Positions 53,209-63,182 of a stretch of DNA of 64,000 nucleotides are shown in pieces (the stretch's first letter is position 1; each line of letters starts with the position of its first letter). Position numbers and translations under genes: made by a program. Origin of the DNA: Oscillospiraceae bacterium (GTDB taxonomy: Bacteria; Bacillota; Clostridia; Oscillospirales; Ruminococcaceae); the NCBI GenBank assembly GCA_017415165.1, contig JAFQIY010000033.1:25658-89657 (forward strand), given 5' to 3'. The notes beneath the pieces are model-generated. The model saw only the letters and a list, made by a program, of their open reading frames with translations, was not told the origin of the DNA and did no database searches.

Positions 53209-55752
53209 CTATTCAAGGAACTTTTTCGCCTGAGCAATTACCTCTCTGTACATTTTCATTACGTCAGCGTGGTTGTTCTTGATAAATTCAATCTGTGCGT
53301 CGGGATTGTCTCCCGCCTGAATTGCCTTTCCTGCCTTTTCAAGCTCAAGACAACGCTTTGAAAGGACAGGTGCACCAACATTCAGCGAGTTGGATTTTAG
53401 CGCGTGAATATTCACGGTGTAGTTTTTCCAGTTGCCCTCAGAAATCATACGCTCAAAGCAGACGATTGTTTCGTCGTATTCCTCACAGTAAATTTCAAGG
53501 ATTTCGCGGTACATCCCCTCGTCACCGCCGCAGTATTTCATACCAAGTGAGGAATCAAACTGTTCCTGCGGAGCGGAAGTTTCCTCAGAAGGCTTTTCAG
53601 CTGTTTCTTTAACAACTTCCTTAACGGTTTCTTTGACAGGCTTTGCTTCGGCAGACTTTTCTTTTTCACCGTACACAAGCTTTTCCTGCGGGATATATTT
53701 GGCAAGTATTTTCTCAAACAGCTCACCGTCAATCGGTTTGCCTATGTAATCTGTAAAGCCTGCTTTAAGATACATCTCACGGACGCCCGAAACAACATTT
53801 GCTGTAAGAGCGATAACAGGCACGCCAACGCACTTGTTGCCCTCAAGAGTCTTAGAACGTTCAAGCGTTTCTATGCCGTCCATTTCAGGCATCATATGGT
53901 CAAGGAGAATTACGTCAAAGTGCTTTCTCTGCATAGCTTTCAGTGCGTCCTTACCGCTCTTGCAGGATATAACCTTGATTTCAGTCTTTTTAAGCAGATT
54001 GCGTGCAACAATCAGGTTCATCTCGTTGTCGTCAACAACGAGAATTTCAGCTTTTGGAGCTGTAAATGCAGCGTGGTAGTGGTCTTTGCCTGAGGTTTCA
54101 CGTGCTCTTTTTTCAAAGTCACCAACCAGTTCATTGCCATCGATTGTCTGCGGAATATATGCCGTAAACTCAGAGCCTTCGCCGTAAACGCTTGAAACCT
54201 CAATATGTCCGTCCATAAGCTCGGCAAGCCTGTGGGTAATTACAAGACCAAGACCTGTGCCCTCGATGTTCCTGTTCTTATTCATATCAAGGCGCTGGAA
54301 ATCCTGAAAAAGCAGGGTCAAATCTTCTTCCTTGATACCGATGCCCGTATCCTTTACGGAGATTTTCAGAATAGTCTTAGTGCCATCAGGTTCACCGCTG
54401 ACATTAAGTGTAACAGTACCCTCGTGAGTGTACTTGACAGCATTGTTAAGCAGATTGAGAATTATCTGCGTAACCCTGACATCGTCACCGATAAGCTGCT
54501 CAGGGAGTGTTCCGTCAATCTTCGTCACAAAGCGCAAGCCTTTGTCTTCTGCCTTGATTTTAACCATATTCACTATATTGTGAAGCATATCGCTGAGGCT
54601 GTACGGCTGTTCGGTAATATCCATTTTGCCCGACTCAATCTTCGAAAAGTCAAGAATATCATTGATAATGGAAAGCAGGCTTCGGCTTGCTTTTTTTATG
54701 TTTTCGGCATAACTCAGAACTGTTTTGTCGTTGCTTTCGCGCAGTATCATTTCATTCATACCGATTACCGCATTGATAGGTGTACGGATTTCGTGGGACA
54801 TATTTGCAAGGAAGTCGCTTTTTGCCTTACTTGCATTTTCGGCAACATCCTTTGCCTCACGTAGCTCGTCGCTTTCCTTAGCCTTCTGTTCAACGCTCAG
54901 AAGGTAAATTGTGATAATCACAAGCAGCATACCCAGCATACCGAATGTCCAGATTACAAGGGTACTTACCACGCTGATTTCACCGCTTACCTCGTCATAC
55001 GGAACAACGCCGATAAGATAAAAATCAGAATATTCAAGCTCAGCCGCAAACAGGCAATTGTCGCCTGTATCGTCTGAAAAACGAATTGCCGCAGAAGCAG
55101 AGGTGCTGATTTTTTTTGCAATTTTAGCGGCAGCACCCTTCAAATCACGTTCTTTGAAATAGTCATCACGGCTTAAATCCAGCACAATTTTACCGTTTTT
55201 GTCAACGACAACCATAGAAACGTTTTCCGTGCCGAAATCACAGCCGTAATTATTTGTAAGGATATCACATCTGTACAGCTTGTAAAGCACATATTTTACA
55301 TTCTGACCGCTGTATACGGGCACTGTAAACATAATCGTGTCCGCAGGACCGCATATTACGCCCTCATTGCCTCTGAATGAGTCGAGGATTGCAGGGTAAT
55401 CCGCAAAATTAACGGGCGCACCCTCCGCTGCTTCACCATTTATTTTCAGTACACCATACACTGTTCCGTTTTCACTTGTGTCGTTGAGATATGTTACATA
55501 TCCTCCGCCTTCATTTTCATTCTGAAAAATATCAGATACATCCGAAAGCTGCTCCAGTTCTTCTGTGAGTTTATCGTTAAGCGAGTCCGCCGCAAGTTCC
55601 GCACGCACTGCAACGTCGCCGACAATACTGTTTTCAACCTCTATATTAATTCTGAGAACCAACAGCAGGCACACAAAGCTGATAACAACTATATAAATAA
55701 TTGCTATGGATATTTTACTCAGAATTTTTTTACTGCGGTGCTCGTTATTCAT
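53209..55752 (-). CDS. Hybrid sensor histidine kinase (Cache-like, HisKA, HATPase, REC, HPt)
   Basis: An 847-residue hybrid kinase. Transmembrane helices at about 13-34 and 264-286 enclose an extracytoplasmic domain of about 230 residues with a Cache-like layout ([28 protein letters not shown]). Then come HisKA with H320 ([17 protein letters not shown]), HATPase ([29 protein letters not shown]), a receiver domain ([22 protein letters not shown]) and a C-terminal HPt domain ([12 protein letters not shown]). A Lys/Glu/Thr-rich linker joins REC and HPt. It overlaps the upstream BMP-like gene by 8 bases (ATGAATAA) and ends the operon BMP-BMP-kinase. Phosphate may be passed to the divergent REC-GGDEF protein. 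Confidence 0.92.
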   Translation of the reverse strand: MNNEHRSKKILSKISIAIIYIVVISFVCLLLVLRINIEVENSIVGDVAVRAELAADSLNDKLTEELEQLSDVSDIFQNENEGGGYVTYLNDTSENGTVYGVLKINGEAAEGAPVNFADYPAILDSFRGNEGVICGPADTIMFTVPVYSGQNVKYVLYKLYRCDILTNNYGCDFGTENVSMVVVDKNGKIVLDLSRDDYFKERDLKGAAAKIAKKISTSASAAIRFSDDTGDNCLFAAELEYSDFYLIGVVPYDEVSGEISVVSTLVIWTFGMLGMLLVIITIYLLSVEQKAKESDELREAKDVAENASKAKSDFLANMSHEIRTPINAVIGMNEMILRESNDKTVLSYAENIKKASRSLLSIINDILDFSKIESGKMDITEQPYSLSDMLHNIVNMVKIKAEDKGLRFVTKIDGTLPEQLIGDDVRVTQIILNLLNNAVKYTHEGTVTLNVSGEPDGTKTILKISVKDTGIGIKEEDLTLLFQDFQRLDMNKNRNIEGTGLGLVITHRLAELMDGHIEVSSVYGEGSEFTAYIPQTIDGNELVGDFEKRARETSGKDHYHAAFTAPKAEILVVDDNEMNLIVARNLLKKTEIKVISCKSGKDALKAMQRKHFDVILLDHMMPEMDGIETLERSKTLEGNKCVGVPVIALTANVVSGVREMYLKAGFTDYIGKPIDGELFEKILAKYIPQEKLVYGEKEKSAEAKPVKETVKEVVKETAEKPSEETSAPQEQFDSSLGMKYCGGDEGMYREILEIYCEEYDETIVCFERMISEGNWKNYTVNIHALKSNSLNVGAPVLSKRCLELEKAGKAIQAGDNPDAQIEFIKNNHADVMKMYREVIAQAKKFLE

Positions 55753-56839
55753 TAATTACCACTCCATCTACATACCAGTCAAAATCGTCCATAAGGGCTG
55801 CGTCACTGATAAATTCGTCTTCATCACAGCGTTTTACGCCATTGATGTCATAAATTTCACCTGAGAAAACGTCCTTGCCGGAAAGAATTTCCGCTTTTGC
55901 CTTTTCTACCTCAGCACGGATTTCATCAGTAACAAGGGGAGAAAACTCCGAAAGCCCGATTGCACCCGTTTCCATTCCGCACCAGTGATGCTGACGGGAG
56001 TTTGCCCTGCCCTGAAGGAATTCCTTTATTATGTCAAAATAAAGATACTCCCAATCCCATACTGCTGCAGTAAGGTATTTATCAGAATAGCCCTCTGCTG
56101 CCTCATTGTATCCGATTGAGTAAACGCCTTCCTCATCTGCGGCTGCTACTACATACGGCTGATTCTGATGATATGCAAGCACGTCAGCACCGTCGGAAAT
56201 AAGTGTCTTTGCAACGGATTTCGCCTTAGCTTCATCGTCCCAGCTGTCAGTCCACATCACATTCACAACAGCATCGGGGTTTACTCTCTTTACACCCATA
56301 GTAAACGCGTTTATACCACGGTTGACCTCATCGTTTGCCATTGCCGCAACATATCCGATGTTATTGCTTTCGGTAATCATACCTGCAATTATTCCCGTAA
56401 GATATCTCATCTGATACATTCTGCCGAAATACGAGCTCATATTATCAGCGTAATACTGAGAGGAAATTCCGTAAAATGATATTTTCGGATACTTGTCAAT
56501 AAGCTCAGTAACCTCGCCAGGATAACCAAAGCTTGAAAGGATTATCATTTCCGCCCCTGCCTCAGCAAGCTCGGAGACTGCCTTTATGCACATTCCTGTC
56601 CCCTCAAGGACATTTTCTTTAACCATAAGCTCTACCCCAAGGCTGCTGCACACGGCTTCTATTCCCTTATAATTCATACCATTCCAGCCGTGCTCATCAA
56701 TTGTACCTGTCATTATGTAGCCGATTTTCTTAGCTTCATCATCCTTAGAGTTGTTAAAATACAGCACAAGCAGCGCTATAGCTGTCAAAAGCACCACAAC
56801 AGAAATAATGAGTATAGTCAGCTTTGTTTTATTCTTCAT
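55745..56839 (-). CDS. Membrane-anchored BMP/PnrA-like binding protein 2
   Basis: A 364-residue basic membrane protein (BMP) family member. BMP proteins, such as PnrA, bind nucleosides for ABC importers. The ATG at 56839 overlaps the previous gene by 11 bases; the frame also opens with a TTG three bases earlier. The N-terminus is a transmembrane helix (about 8-28) without a lipobox cysteine, so it is anchored rather than lipidated. Family segments include [20 protein letters not shown]-like strands, [17 protein letters not shown] and [19 protein letters not shown]. No ABC transporter genes are nearby. Its partner is probably the hybrid kinase encoded next. Confidence 0.87.
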   Translation of the reverse strand: MKNKTKLTILIISVVVLLTAIALLVLYFNNSKDDEAKKIGYIMTGTIDEHGWNGMNYKGIEAVCSSLGVELMVKENVLEGTGMCIKAVSELAEAGAEMIILSSFGYPGEVTELIDKYPKISFYGISSQYYADNMSSYFGRMYQMRYLTGIIAGMITESNNIGYVAAMANDEVNRGINAFTMGVKRVNPDAVVNVMWTDSWDDEAKAKSVAKTLISDGADVLAYHQNQPYVVAAADEEGVYSIGYNEAAEGYSDKYLTAAVWDWEYLYFDIIKEFLQGRANSRQHHWCGMETGAIGLSEFSPLVTDEIRAEVEKAKAEILSGKDVFSGEIYDINGVKRCDEDEFISDAALMDDFDWYVDGVVINE

Positions 56840-57914
56840 CAATTACTACCCCTTCAACATACCAATCAAAGCTGTTAAGCATAACATCGTCAGACATACT
56901 CTCACCTTCGGAAACTCTGATGCTTCCGTTACTGTCCATTACAGGTCCATAGAAAACATCAAACCTTCCGCTTGTCAGCGCTTCGGTTTCTTCATCTATT
57001 TTTTTCTGAATTTCAGGCTTTGCATTTTTTCCGAGCGGCGCAAGGGATACTATCCCCGTATCAATACCATTCCAGTAATTTCTTCCGTTAAATCTGTTCT
57101 GTATACATTCATTTATCTGACTGATATAAAAATTTTCCCAGCTCCAGACTGCTGCTGTAAGGTAGGTATCAGGATACTCGGCACTGTTATCAATATTATA
57201 TCCGATACTCATCACACCGTTTTCATCGGCAACTTTAAGTGGAGCTACCGAGTCAACGTGCATAGTAAGAATATCAATATTATGATTGTCAATAAGCTGC
57301 TTTGAAGCATTTTCGGCAGCAGTATCATCTACCCACGAATTTGTCCAACTGACAAAAACCTTTGCATCGGGGTTGACAGAGCGTACTCCGAGAGTGAAAG
57401 CATTAATGCCGCGGTTTACTTCTGAGATAGGAAATGCCGCAACATAGCCGATTTCATTGGTTTCCGTCTGCATACCCGCAACAATTCCCGAAAGATATCT
57501 TATCTGATACATTCGTCCGAAGAAAGTGGTTACATTGTCGCTGTGCTCAATACCCGAAGCGTGGTAAAAATATACCTCAGGATACTTTTCAGCCGCCTCA
57601 GGAAGATATTCACCATATCCGAATGAATTGCAGATGATGATATTGCTGCCTTCTTCAACAAGCTCATCCACAACCTTTACCAAATCAGATTCCAAAACGC
57701 TCTCTCTGTATACAAGATTTATTCCCAATTCCTCAGCAGTTTCAGCCATAGCTTCATAATGTGACTGACTCCAGCTTTTGTCTGACGCGCTTCCGTTAAG
57801 GATGAGCCCGACTGTCACAACGCTTTCGTCGTCCGATTCGTAGCTTTGTATAGCTAATATACCTATTACTATTGCAGCAACTATTATCACTGCAGCGATT
57901 ATTATTTTTTTCAT
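56829..57914 (-). CDS. Membrane-anchored BMP/PnrA-like binding protein 1
   Basis: A 361-residue paralogue of the next protein, about the same length, with matching segments ([51 protein letters not shown]) and the same C-terminal motif ([10 protein letters not shown]). An N-terminal hydrophobic helix (residues 3-23) has no lipobox. It is the first gene of the operon, with AGGGAAG before the ATG. Two tandem copies suggest a heterodimer or two ligands. A nucleoside-type ligand follows from the family but is not shown by the sequence. Confidence 0.87.
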   Translation of the reverse strand: MKKIIIAAVIIVAAIVIGILAIQSYESDDESVVTVGLILNGSASDKSWSQSHYEAMAETAEELGINLVYRESVLESDLVKVVDELVEEGSNIIICNSFGYGEYLPEAAEKYPEVYFYHASGIEHSDNVTTFFGRMYQIRYLSGIVAGMQTETNEIGYVAAFPISEVNRGINAFTLGVRSVNPDAKVFVSWTNSWVDDTAAENASKQLIDNHNIDILTMHVDSVAPLKVADENGVMSIGYNIDNSAEYPDTYLTAAVWSWENFYISQINECIQNRFNGRNYWNGIDTGIVSLAPLGKNAKPEIQKKIDEETEALTSGRFDVFYGPVMDSNGSIRVSEGESMSDDVMLNSFDWYVEGVVIDEE

Positions 57915-57954
57915 ATATCTTCCCTTTTTTCTATGTATTTCTAAATTTTATTCA

Positions 57955-58042
57955 ATTATAACACGATATATATTCATTTTCAAGTGCAAAACACCAAAAA
58001 TCCTTTAAAGCTGTTGAAGTTTCTGAGATAATATGGTAAAAT
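57955..58042. promoter_or_regulatory. Divergent promoters of the BMP-kinase operon and the REC-GGDEF gene
   Basis: Leftward: TTGAAA (57983-57978), 17 bp and TATAAT (57960-57955). Rightward: TTGAAG (58014-58019), 17 bp and TAAAAT (58037-58042). The two -35 boxes lie about 30 bp apart, so one regulator could control both. Confidence 0.6.
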
Positions 58043-58091
58043 CAGTTTAATAACATTTGTATATTCCAAACTGAATGAAAGGAAGAACGAA

Positions 58092-59471
58092 ATGAAGAAA
58101 ATTCTTATTGTGGATGACAATAAGCTCAATCTGACGGTTGCAAAGAATGTTCTGCGGAGTATTTACGAGGTTACTGCCGTTACAAACGGAGCAGATGCAC
58201 TTGAAGCTGTCGGAAATCAAGGCTTTGACCTTATATTGCTGGATATCAATATGCCTGAAATGGACGGTTTTGAGGTGCTTGAAAAGCTCAAGTCCGATTC
58301 TGCCAGCAAGGATATTCCCATAATCTTCCTTACTGCTGACTCTGATGCAGACACGGAAACGAAGTGCTTTGAATCAGGTGCACTTGACTTTATTGCAAAG
58401 CCCTTTGTTCCCGAAGTTATGCGTTCAAGAATATCCCGTATCCTTGAGCTTGAGGACCTGCGTAAGAGCCTTGCAAAGAAGCTTCTGCTTAAAACTCAGG
58501 AGGTTGAGGATATACAGAACAAATCCCAGAAGGATGCGCTTACAGGGCTGTGGAACAGAAACTACACCGAAAAGCTTGTTGATGAGTTCTTTGAAAACGG
58601 TGAAAATGGCGCTCTGATGATGATTGATATGGACAACTTCAAGGCAATCAACGATAACTACGGTCACATTGCAGGCGACCGTACCCTTAAAATGTTCGCT
58701 GAGACGCTTGAAAAATACTGCGGTAAAGAAGACGTCCTGTGCCGTATCGGCGGCGATGAATTCGTTGTCTTTGTAAGAAGTGCACGCACAAAAAATGAGC
58801 TGAGCAACCTTGCAGGAGATATTCTTGCGGACCTTTGCAGAAAGCTTGATGAGTGCAAATTTGAAACCAATTCTTCCGTTTCAATCGGTATTGCTCAATC
58901 ACCTGCTGACGGCAAGGAATTCAAGGAGCTTTATAACTCTGCTGACAAGGCGCTTTACTATGTAAAGCAGAACGGTAAAAATTCCTTCCATTTCTACAGC
59001 GATAAAAAGAAAGCGGAAGACAGCCGAACAAGCAATGCTGTTGACCTTAACTACCTGCGTGAAATTATGGGAAGAACAGACAGCGGTCACGGCGCGTACC
59101 TTATGGACTACGATAACTTCCACCACGTCTATAATTTTATCCGCAGATTTGTGGAAAGAAATAATCACGATGTTTCAACGCTGCTTTTCACAGCAGTTTC
59201 TGCAGCAGGCGGAGAGCCTGAAATCAGCGAGGTTGAAGCTGCGCTTGAAATCCTTGAAAAGGCAATCTACAATTCACTTCGCCGTGTTGACGTTTCTACA
59301 CGCTACTCCAGCAAGCAGCTTATCGTAATTCTTATGAATGCAAATGCTGAAAACAGCGAAATGGTTGCACAAAGAATAATTGATGTGTTCAACAAGCTGT
59401 ATACAAACGGCAAAATCCGCCTTGAGTACGGCATTGCACAGATGAATGAAGAATCCAACTTATTTATATAA
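58092..59471 (+). CDS. REC-GGDEF diguanylate cyclase with a degenerate second GGDEF-like domain
   Basis: A 459-residue response regulator. The receiver domain (1-120) has D8, D9 and phosphoacceptor D51 (LILLDINMPEMDG). A helical linker leads to a GGDEF domain with an intact active site GGDEF at 220-224. The inhibitory RxxD site is lost: the position reads GKED. Residues about 315-455 resemble another GGDEF fold (LLFTAVSAAGG, SLRRVDVSTRYSSKQLIVILM), but the motif is replaced by SSKQL, so it is inactive as a cyclase and may sense or dimerise. The gene is divergent from the BMP-kinase operon, its likely input. Confidence 0.9.
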   Translation: MKKILIVDDNKLNLTVAKNVLRSIYEVTAVTNGADALEAVGNQGFDLILLDINMPEMDGFEVLEKLKSDSASKDIPIIFLTADSDADTETKCFESGALDFIAKPFVPEVMRSRISRILELEDLRKSLAKKLLLKTQEVEDIQNKSQKDALTGLWNRNYTEKLVDEFFENGENGALMMIDMDNFKAINDNYGHIAGDRTLKMFAETLEKYCGKEDVLCRIGGDEFVVFVRSARTKNELSNLAGDILADLCRKLDECKFETNSSVSIGIAQSPADGKEFKELYNSADKALYYVKQNGKNSFHFYSDKKKAEDSRTSNAVDLNYLREIMGRTDSGHGAYLMDYDNFHHVYNFIRRFVERNNHDVSTLLFTAVSAAGGEPEISEVEAALEILEKAIYNSLRRVDVSTRYSSKQLIVILMNANAENSEMVAQRIIDVFNKLYTNGKIRLEYGIAQMNEESNLFI

Positions 59472-59489
59472 CATATATAATAGTATAAG

Positions 59490-59531
59490 AACATCCCGAC
59501 GGCATATCTCAGTATGCACTGTCGGGATGTT
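59490..59531. terminator. Bidirectional terminator
   Basis: AACATCCCGAC (59490-59500) pairs with GTCGGGATGTT (59521-59531). It lies between the convergent REC-GGDEF and CPBP genes. Confidence 0.8.
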
Positions 59532-59550
59532 TTGTTACATATAAATAATT

Positions 59551-60441
59551 TTATTCAGCCTGTTCATCCTTCTTTTTCATAAGAAGCACCATACTTACAA
59601 CAGCGATGACAACTGAAATCGGCAGAACTGTAAAAAAGGTCGATACACTTGATACCTCGGATATTTTTTCTACAGCTGTCTGACTTCCGAATATCATAAG
59701 CCAGGTTGCTCCTGCAAAGTTGTTGTTTACCATATGACAGAATGAAGCGGGGTACACTGATTTTGTGCGCTCGGTGATGAGGGTCAGGAATGTGTTGAAA
59801 GTTATGCACATTGTACACATAAGAACAATTCCGAGCCACGGATAACCCCAATGGGTTGTTTCGAAGTTATGTCCCGAAAGGGTGAGGGGAGCGTGCCACA
59901 ATCCCCATATAATTCCGCCGACAGCAACCGCCGCAGGCTTCGGCAGCAGCTCCATAAGCTTCGGCATCATATATCCGCGCCAGCCCCATTCCTCACCGAA
60001 AGCGGGAAAGAACACAATTACCGACGCAGCAAGGTTCAGAAGAAACGTGCCTGTTCTCATTTTCATATCATCAAACGAGAAAACCTCGCTGAAAGTCATA
60101 TCCTTCAGAAATACCGCCCACAGAAGAAGTGTACCGAGGGCAATTTCCGCAAGCTTCACCCATATTGAAGCAGCGTAGTATTTAACGTTGCCCTCAATAT
60201 TCAGACCGAGGTAGGAATTTCGGAAGCCTTCCTTCGTTGCAAGCCTTGTGATAATATTTGCAGCCGAGGGTATCAACATTCCGAACACGCCGAGGGCATA
60301 GACAGCAGGAATTGCTTCCTCGCATTCATAAATAGGCTTGCCGAAATGTGAGTTCATTATGGGTACTATTATTATAAAAGGCAGAAATGATATAACGAGA
60401 AAAATTATCAGTCTTTTCACGGTAAGCTTTTTATCAGTCAT
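59551..60441 (-). CDS. CPBP-family intramembrane metalloprotease
   Basis: A 296-residue membrane protein of the CPBP (CAAX protease and bacteriocin-processing, Abi) family. The ATG at 60441 follows AAAGGGGGCAG and overlaps the previous stop by 8 bases. It has about eight transmembrane helices and all family motifs: EExxxR as GEEWGWRGYMMP, FxxxH as WGLWHAPL, and the C-terminal HxxxN as CHMVNNNF. It is the last gene of a GntR-ABC operon. Possible roles are processing of an exported peptide or self-immunity; the substrate is unknown. Confidence 0.88.
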   Translation of the reverse strand: MTDKKLTVKRLIIFLVISFLPFIIIVPIMNSHFGKPIYECEEAIPAVYALGVFGMLIPSAANIITRLATKEGFRNSYLGLNIEGNVKYYAASIWVKLAEIALGTLLLWAVFLKDMTFSEVFSFDDMKMRTGTFLLNLAASVIVFFPAFGEEWGWRGYMMPKLMELLPKPAAVAVGGIIWGLWHAPLTLSGHNFETTHWGYPWLGIVLMCTMCITFNTFLTLITERTKSVYPASFCHMVNNNFAGATWLMIFGSQTAVEKISEVSSVSTFFTVLPISVVIAVVSMVLLMKKKDEQAE

Positions 60442-61138
60442 AATTTTCTGCCCCCTTTCTGTAAAGTGCAAGAGAAATTCTGTAAGAAATATAATACAGA
60501 ATTATAGCCGCATAGGGAATGAATGAAAGCACCAGCATAACATTTTCGGCTGTAAGAAGCTTCATAAGCTCGGCAACCGGGTCGTCAGCCATAAAAAATG
60601 ATATGTCACCGAAAAGAAGATAAATTCCGATTAACAATATCAGCACGCCGACTGTTGAAATCTTGATGTTGCCGCCGTTGTTTGAACCGAAACGGATAAT
60701 GAACGGCACGCCGAAAGCGGTGAGGATAATGCTGAACGAAAAAAAGATTATCATAAATGATGCGCAGGAATAAAGCACGCTGTCCATTATAACACAGCAG
60801 ATAACATCTGTTACAAAGCAGAAGAAAAGCACCGCAAGGTTTACGATAAGCAGGGTGTAATACTTGCTCTGAATCTGACTTTTTGCGCCCTTAGGAGTGG
60901 AAATCGCAAAGCAGGTTGCTACACGCTTTTCATCGTTTGCAAACAATCCGCTGTCGAAAAGGCTTGTCAGGAAAAACATACTGAAATGTACTATCATATT
61001 GAGCAGCATAGTTTCCTCGCTGCCGCCTGTCTGTGCTGAGTTGAGGATGACTGTAAACGAGCAGATGATTTGCAGCACGCCGATAACGATAAGCTCAATT
61101 CTGTAAAGGAAGAAATTTTTGTAAAGCAGACCACTCAT
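60434..61138 (-). CDS. ABC-2-type permease subunit (second)
   Basis: A 234-residue protein with about six predicted transmembrane helices, in the position and size of an ABC-2 exporter permease. The ATG at 61138 shares its A with the preceding stop (TAATG), and the upstream ATG at 61180 lies within the previous gene. It opens SGLLYKNFFLYRIELIVIG. It is translationally coupled to the genes on both sides and presumably pairs with the permease before it. Confidence 0.8.
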   Translation of the reverse strand: MSGLLYKNFFLYRIELIVIGVLQIICSFTVILNSAQTGGSEETMLLNMIVHFSMFFLTSLFDSGLFANDEKRVATCFAISTPKGAKSQIQSKYYTLLIVNLAVLFFCFVTDVICCVIMDSVLYSCASFMIIFFSFSIILTAFGVPFIIRFGSNNGGNIKISTVGVLILLIGIYLLFGDISFFMADDPVAELMKLLTAENVMLVLSFIPYAAIILYYISYRISLALYRKGAENYD

Positions 61139-61878
61139 TATTTTTCCCTCCTTTTGTAAAGCATAGCAGTTGCATAACATCCGCCGCAGATGAGAACAAT
61201 TATCACCAGCACCATAATCGGCGCAACATCTACAAGAGCATTCTTCACTTCAAGAACAAATGCATTCACTTCTTCCGTATTGCGTCCCTCTTTGCTGAAA
61301 GAGTCTGTAAGTGTAAATATCATTACAAGCATACCCATAAGTACAACCATAGTTGCGAGCATACCCTTGTCACGGTGTCTGAAATATGTAATAAGAAGCT
61401 GACCTGATACTACATACAGAACGCAGAAAGCAATTACTGCCAATGTAAGTGCAATATCGCCTGCTGTAACAGGTGTACCGACAACGGCGCACATCATCAG
61501 GAGTGTTCCGAATGAAAGGAATACAGAAGCAGCAATTACAATAGTAATTGCTGCGTATTTAGCAAGAGCAAGACGCATAGCACTTACAGGAGTTGTTTTG
61601 CGGAAGCGTTCCCATACAGGAGAAATGTCGCGAACAGTGGCATCTGCAGCTGATAATGAAAACATTGCTGCACCCAAAACAGGAAACAGCTTTATTCCCT
61701 CGGCAAAATCCTCAAACTTTAATTCTTCTATGAGTGCAAGGTTGCCAAATCTGAAACTCAGCACCACAAGAACAGACAGAACAGTCATACTGAGTGTTCC
61801 AATCAGCATTTCGGGAATTGAAGGCTTTATCAGATAGAACTCACGGCAGAGCAGCCCTTTGAATGAACCCTTTTTCAT
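61138..61878 (-). CDS. ABC-2-type permease subunit (first)
   Basis: A 246-residue membrane protein with about six transmembrane helices, beginning KKGSFKGLLCREFYLIKPS, a common start for ABC-2 permeases. The ATG at 61878 overlaps the ATPase stop by one base and has AAAGGAGTG upstream. It forms an exporter with the ATPase and the next permease. Cargo is not predictable; similar GntR-controlled (YtrA-type) exporters respond to cell-wall antibiotics. Confidence 0.82.
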   Translation of the reverse strand: MKKGSFKGLLCREFYLIKPSIPEMLIGTLSMTVLSVLVVLSFRFGNLALIEELKFEDFAEGIKLFPVLGAAMFSLSAADATVRDISPVWERFRKTTPVSAMRLALAKYAAITIVIAASVFLSFGTLLMMCAVVGTPVTAGDIALTLAVIAFCVLYVVSGQLLITYFRHRDKGMLATMVVLMGMLVMIFTLTDSFSKEGRNTEEVNAFVLEVKNALVDVAPIMVLVIIVLICGGCYATAMLYKRREK

Positions 61879-62756
61879 TATGTCCACTCCTTTTTATCAC
61901 GGTTAACATAGAAAAGCATAATTTCTTCAAGGTTGGTCTTGTCGATAGTTGCACCCGAATATTTTTTCTTTGCCATATTCACATCTGCAACCATTACCTC
62001 TGCACCGAAATCGTTGATGCGTGCGCTGATAAAATCTTCCGCTGCAATTTCCTTGAAATCCGCTTTTGTGCATTTGAGAAGTCCGTGGCTTTCGAGGATT
62101 TCATCCTTGTAGCCTGTGAGAAGAATTTTGCCCTTGTCGATAAAGGTCACGCAGTCAGCAATCTTTTCAAGGTCGCTTGTGATGTGGGAGGACATCAGAA
62201 TACTGTTGTTCTCGTCCTGCAGATACTCACGGAAGATGTCAAGAATTTCGTTTCGTACAACAGGGTCAAGACCTGTTGTTGCCTCGTCCATAATGAGAAG
62301 CTTTGCGCCGTGGGAAAGAGCCGTGGCAATCTGGAGCTTCATTTTCATACCCTTGGAGAACTGCTTCAGCTTTTTCTTACGTGGGAGTGCAAAACGGTCG
62401 AGGTATTCAAAATATTTTTCATCGTTCCAGTTTCCGTAAAGTCCGCTGAACATTACGTTAATCTGATTTGCGTTGAAGCTTTCGTGGAATGGAAGCTCGT
62501 CAAAGACTGCGGCAATCTGCTCCTTGATTTCATATTCGTTCTTGATATGGTCAAGTCCAAGCATTGTAATTGTGCCGCCGTCGGTTTTAATGATGTTCAG
62601 CAGGGAACGGATTGTGGTGGTTTTGCCTGCACCATTCTGACCGATAAAGCCCATAATTGTGCCCTTTGGCACGCTGAAACTCACGTTGTCGAGGGTGAAG
62701 CCGTCATATTTCTTGGTCAGGTTCTTTATTTCTATTGCATTCTCATAGTTAGCCAT
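61878..62756 (-). CDS. ABC transporter ATP-binding protein (YtrB-like)
   Basis: A 292-residue ATPase with Walker A GQNGAGKTT, a modified signature FSKGMKMKLQIATAL in place of LSGGQ, Walker B LLIMDEATTGLDP and an H-loop SSHIT. A C-terminal extension of about 80 residues is typical of exporter ATPases. The ATG at 62756 follows GGAGGCGACG and overlaps the GntR stop by 8 bases. It energises the two permeases downstream. Confidence 0.92.
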   Translation of the reverse strand: MANYENAIEIKNLTKKYDGFTLDNVSFSVPKGTIMGFIGQNGAGKTTTIRSLLNIIKTDGGTITMLGLDHIKNEYEIKEQIAAVFDELPFHESFNANQINVMFSGLYGNWNDEKYFEYLDRFALPRKKKLKQFSKGMKMKLQIATALSHGAKLLIMDEATTGLDPVVRNEILDIFREYLQDENNSILMSSHITSDLEKIADCVTFIDKGKILLTGYKDEILESHGLLKCTKADFKEIAAEDFISARINDFGAEVMVADVNMAKKKYSGATIDKTNLEEIMLFYVNRDKKEWT

Positions 62757-63132
62757 TATCGTCGCCTCCATAGACAAGTTCAAGGATTTCCTTCATTTCG
62801 TCAAGAGTAAGTCCGCAAAGCTTTGCCTTTTCGCAAGCCTTTGCAAGCAGTTCCTCTGTCTGACGGACACTTTCCTCACGGAGGAAATCCGTATTCTGTG
62901 ACTTTACAAAGCAGCCCCGTCCCGTGAAATTCTCGATAAATCCGTCACGTTCAAGCTCCTCGTAAGCACGTTTTGTTGTTATAACGCTTATCCGCAGCTG
63001 CTGAGCAAGCGCACGCATTGACGGAAGGGCGTCCCCTGCCGCAAGCTCGCCGCTCATAATGTGTGATTTAATCTGCGATACAATCTGCTGATAAATCGGC
63101 TCGTCGGAAGAATTGCTTAAAATAATATCCAT
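62749..63132 (-). CDS. GntR-family (YtrA-type) transcriptional regulator
   Basis: A 127-residue short GntR regulator: a winged helix (PIYQQIVSQIKSHIMSGEL, LPSMRALAQQLRISVITTKRAYEEL, GRGCFV) plus a short helical dimerisation tail, the layout of the YtrA subfamily. I chose the ATG at 63132 behind GAGGTG; the longer frame to 63174 would start within the promoter. It is first in a five-gene operon with overlapping genes and probably represses it through the palindrome just upstream. Confidence 0.9.
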   Translation of the reverse strand: MDIILSNSSDEPIYQQIVSQIKSHIMSGELAAGDALPSMRALAQQLRISVITTKRAYEELERDGFIENFTGRGCFVKSQNTDFLREESVRQTEELLAKACEKAKLCGLTLDEMKEILELVYGGDDNG

Positions 63133-63147
63133 TAGTGCACCTCTGAA

Positions 63148-63181
63148 ATTATATTGTATATATACGATATACACAATATAA
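63148..63181 (-). promoter_or_regulatory. Promoter and GntR operator of the ABC operon
   Basis: Minus-strand TTGTGT (63176-63171), 17 bp and TATAAT (63153-63148). A 14-bp inverted repeat (63149-63162 and 63168-63181, 13 of 14 positions pairing, 5-bp centre TACGA) covers nearly the whole promoter. A repressor bound here would block RNA polymerase, which fits autoregulation by the GntR protein. Confidence 0.75.
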
Positions 63182-63182
63182 C

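Noticed and set aside
61863-62810. A 315-codon open frame on the plus strand
   Set aside because: It is the mirror of the ABC ATPase gene and encodes a Cys/Val/Phe-rich sequence typical of antisense frames.
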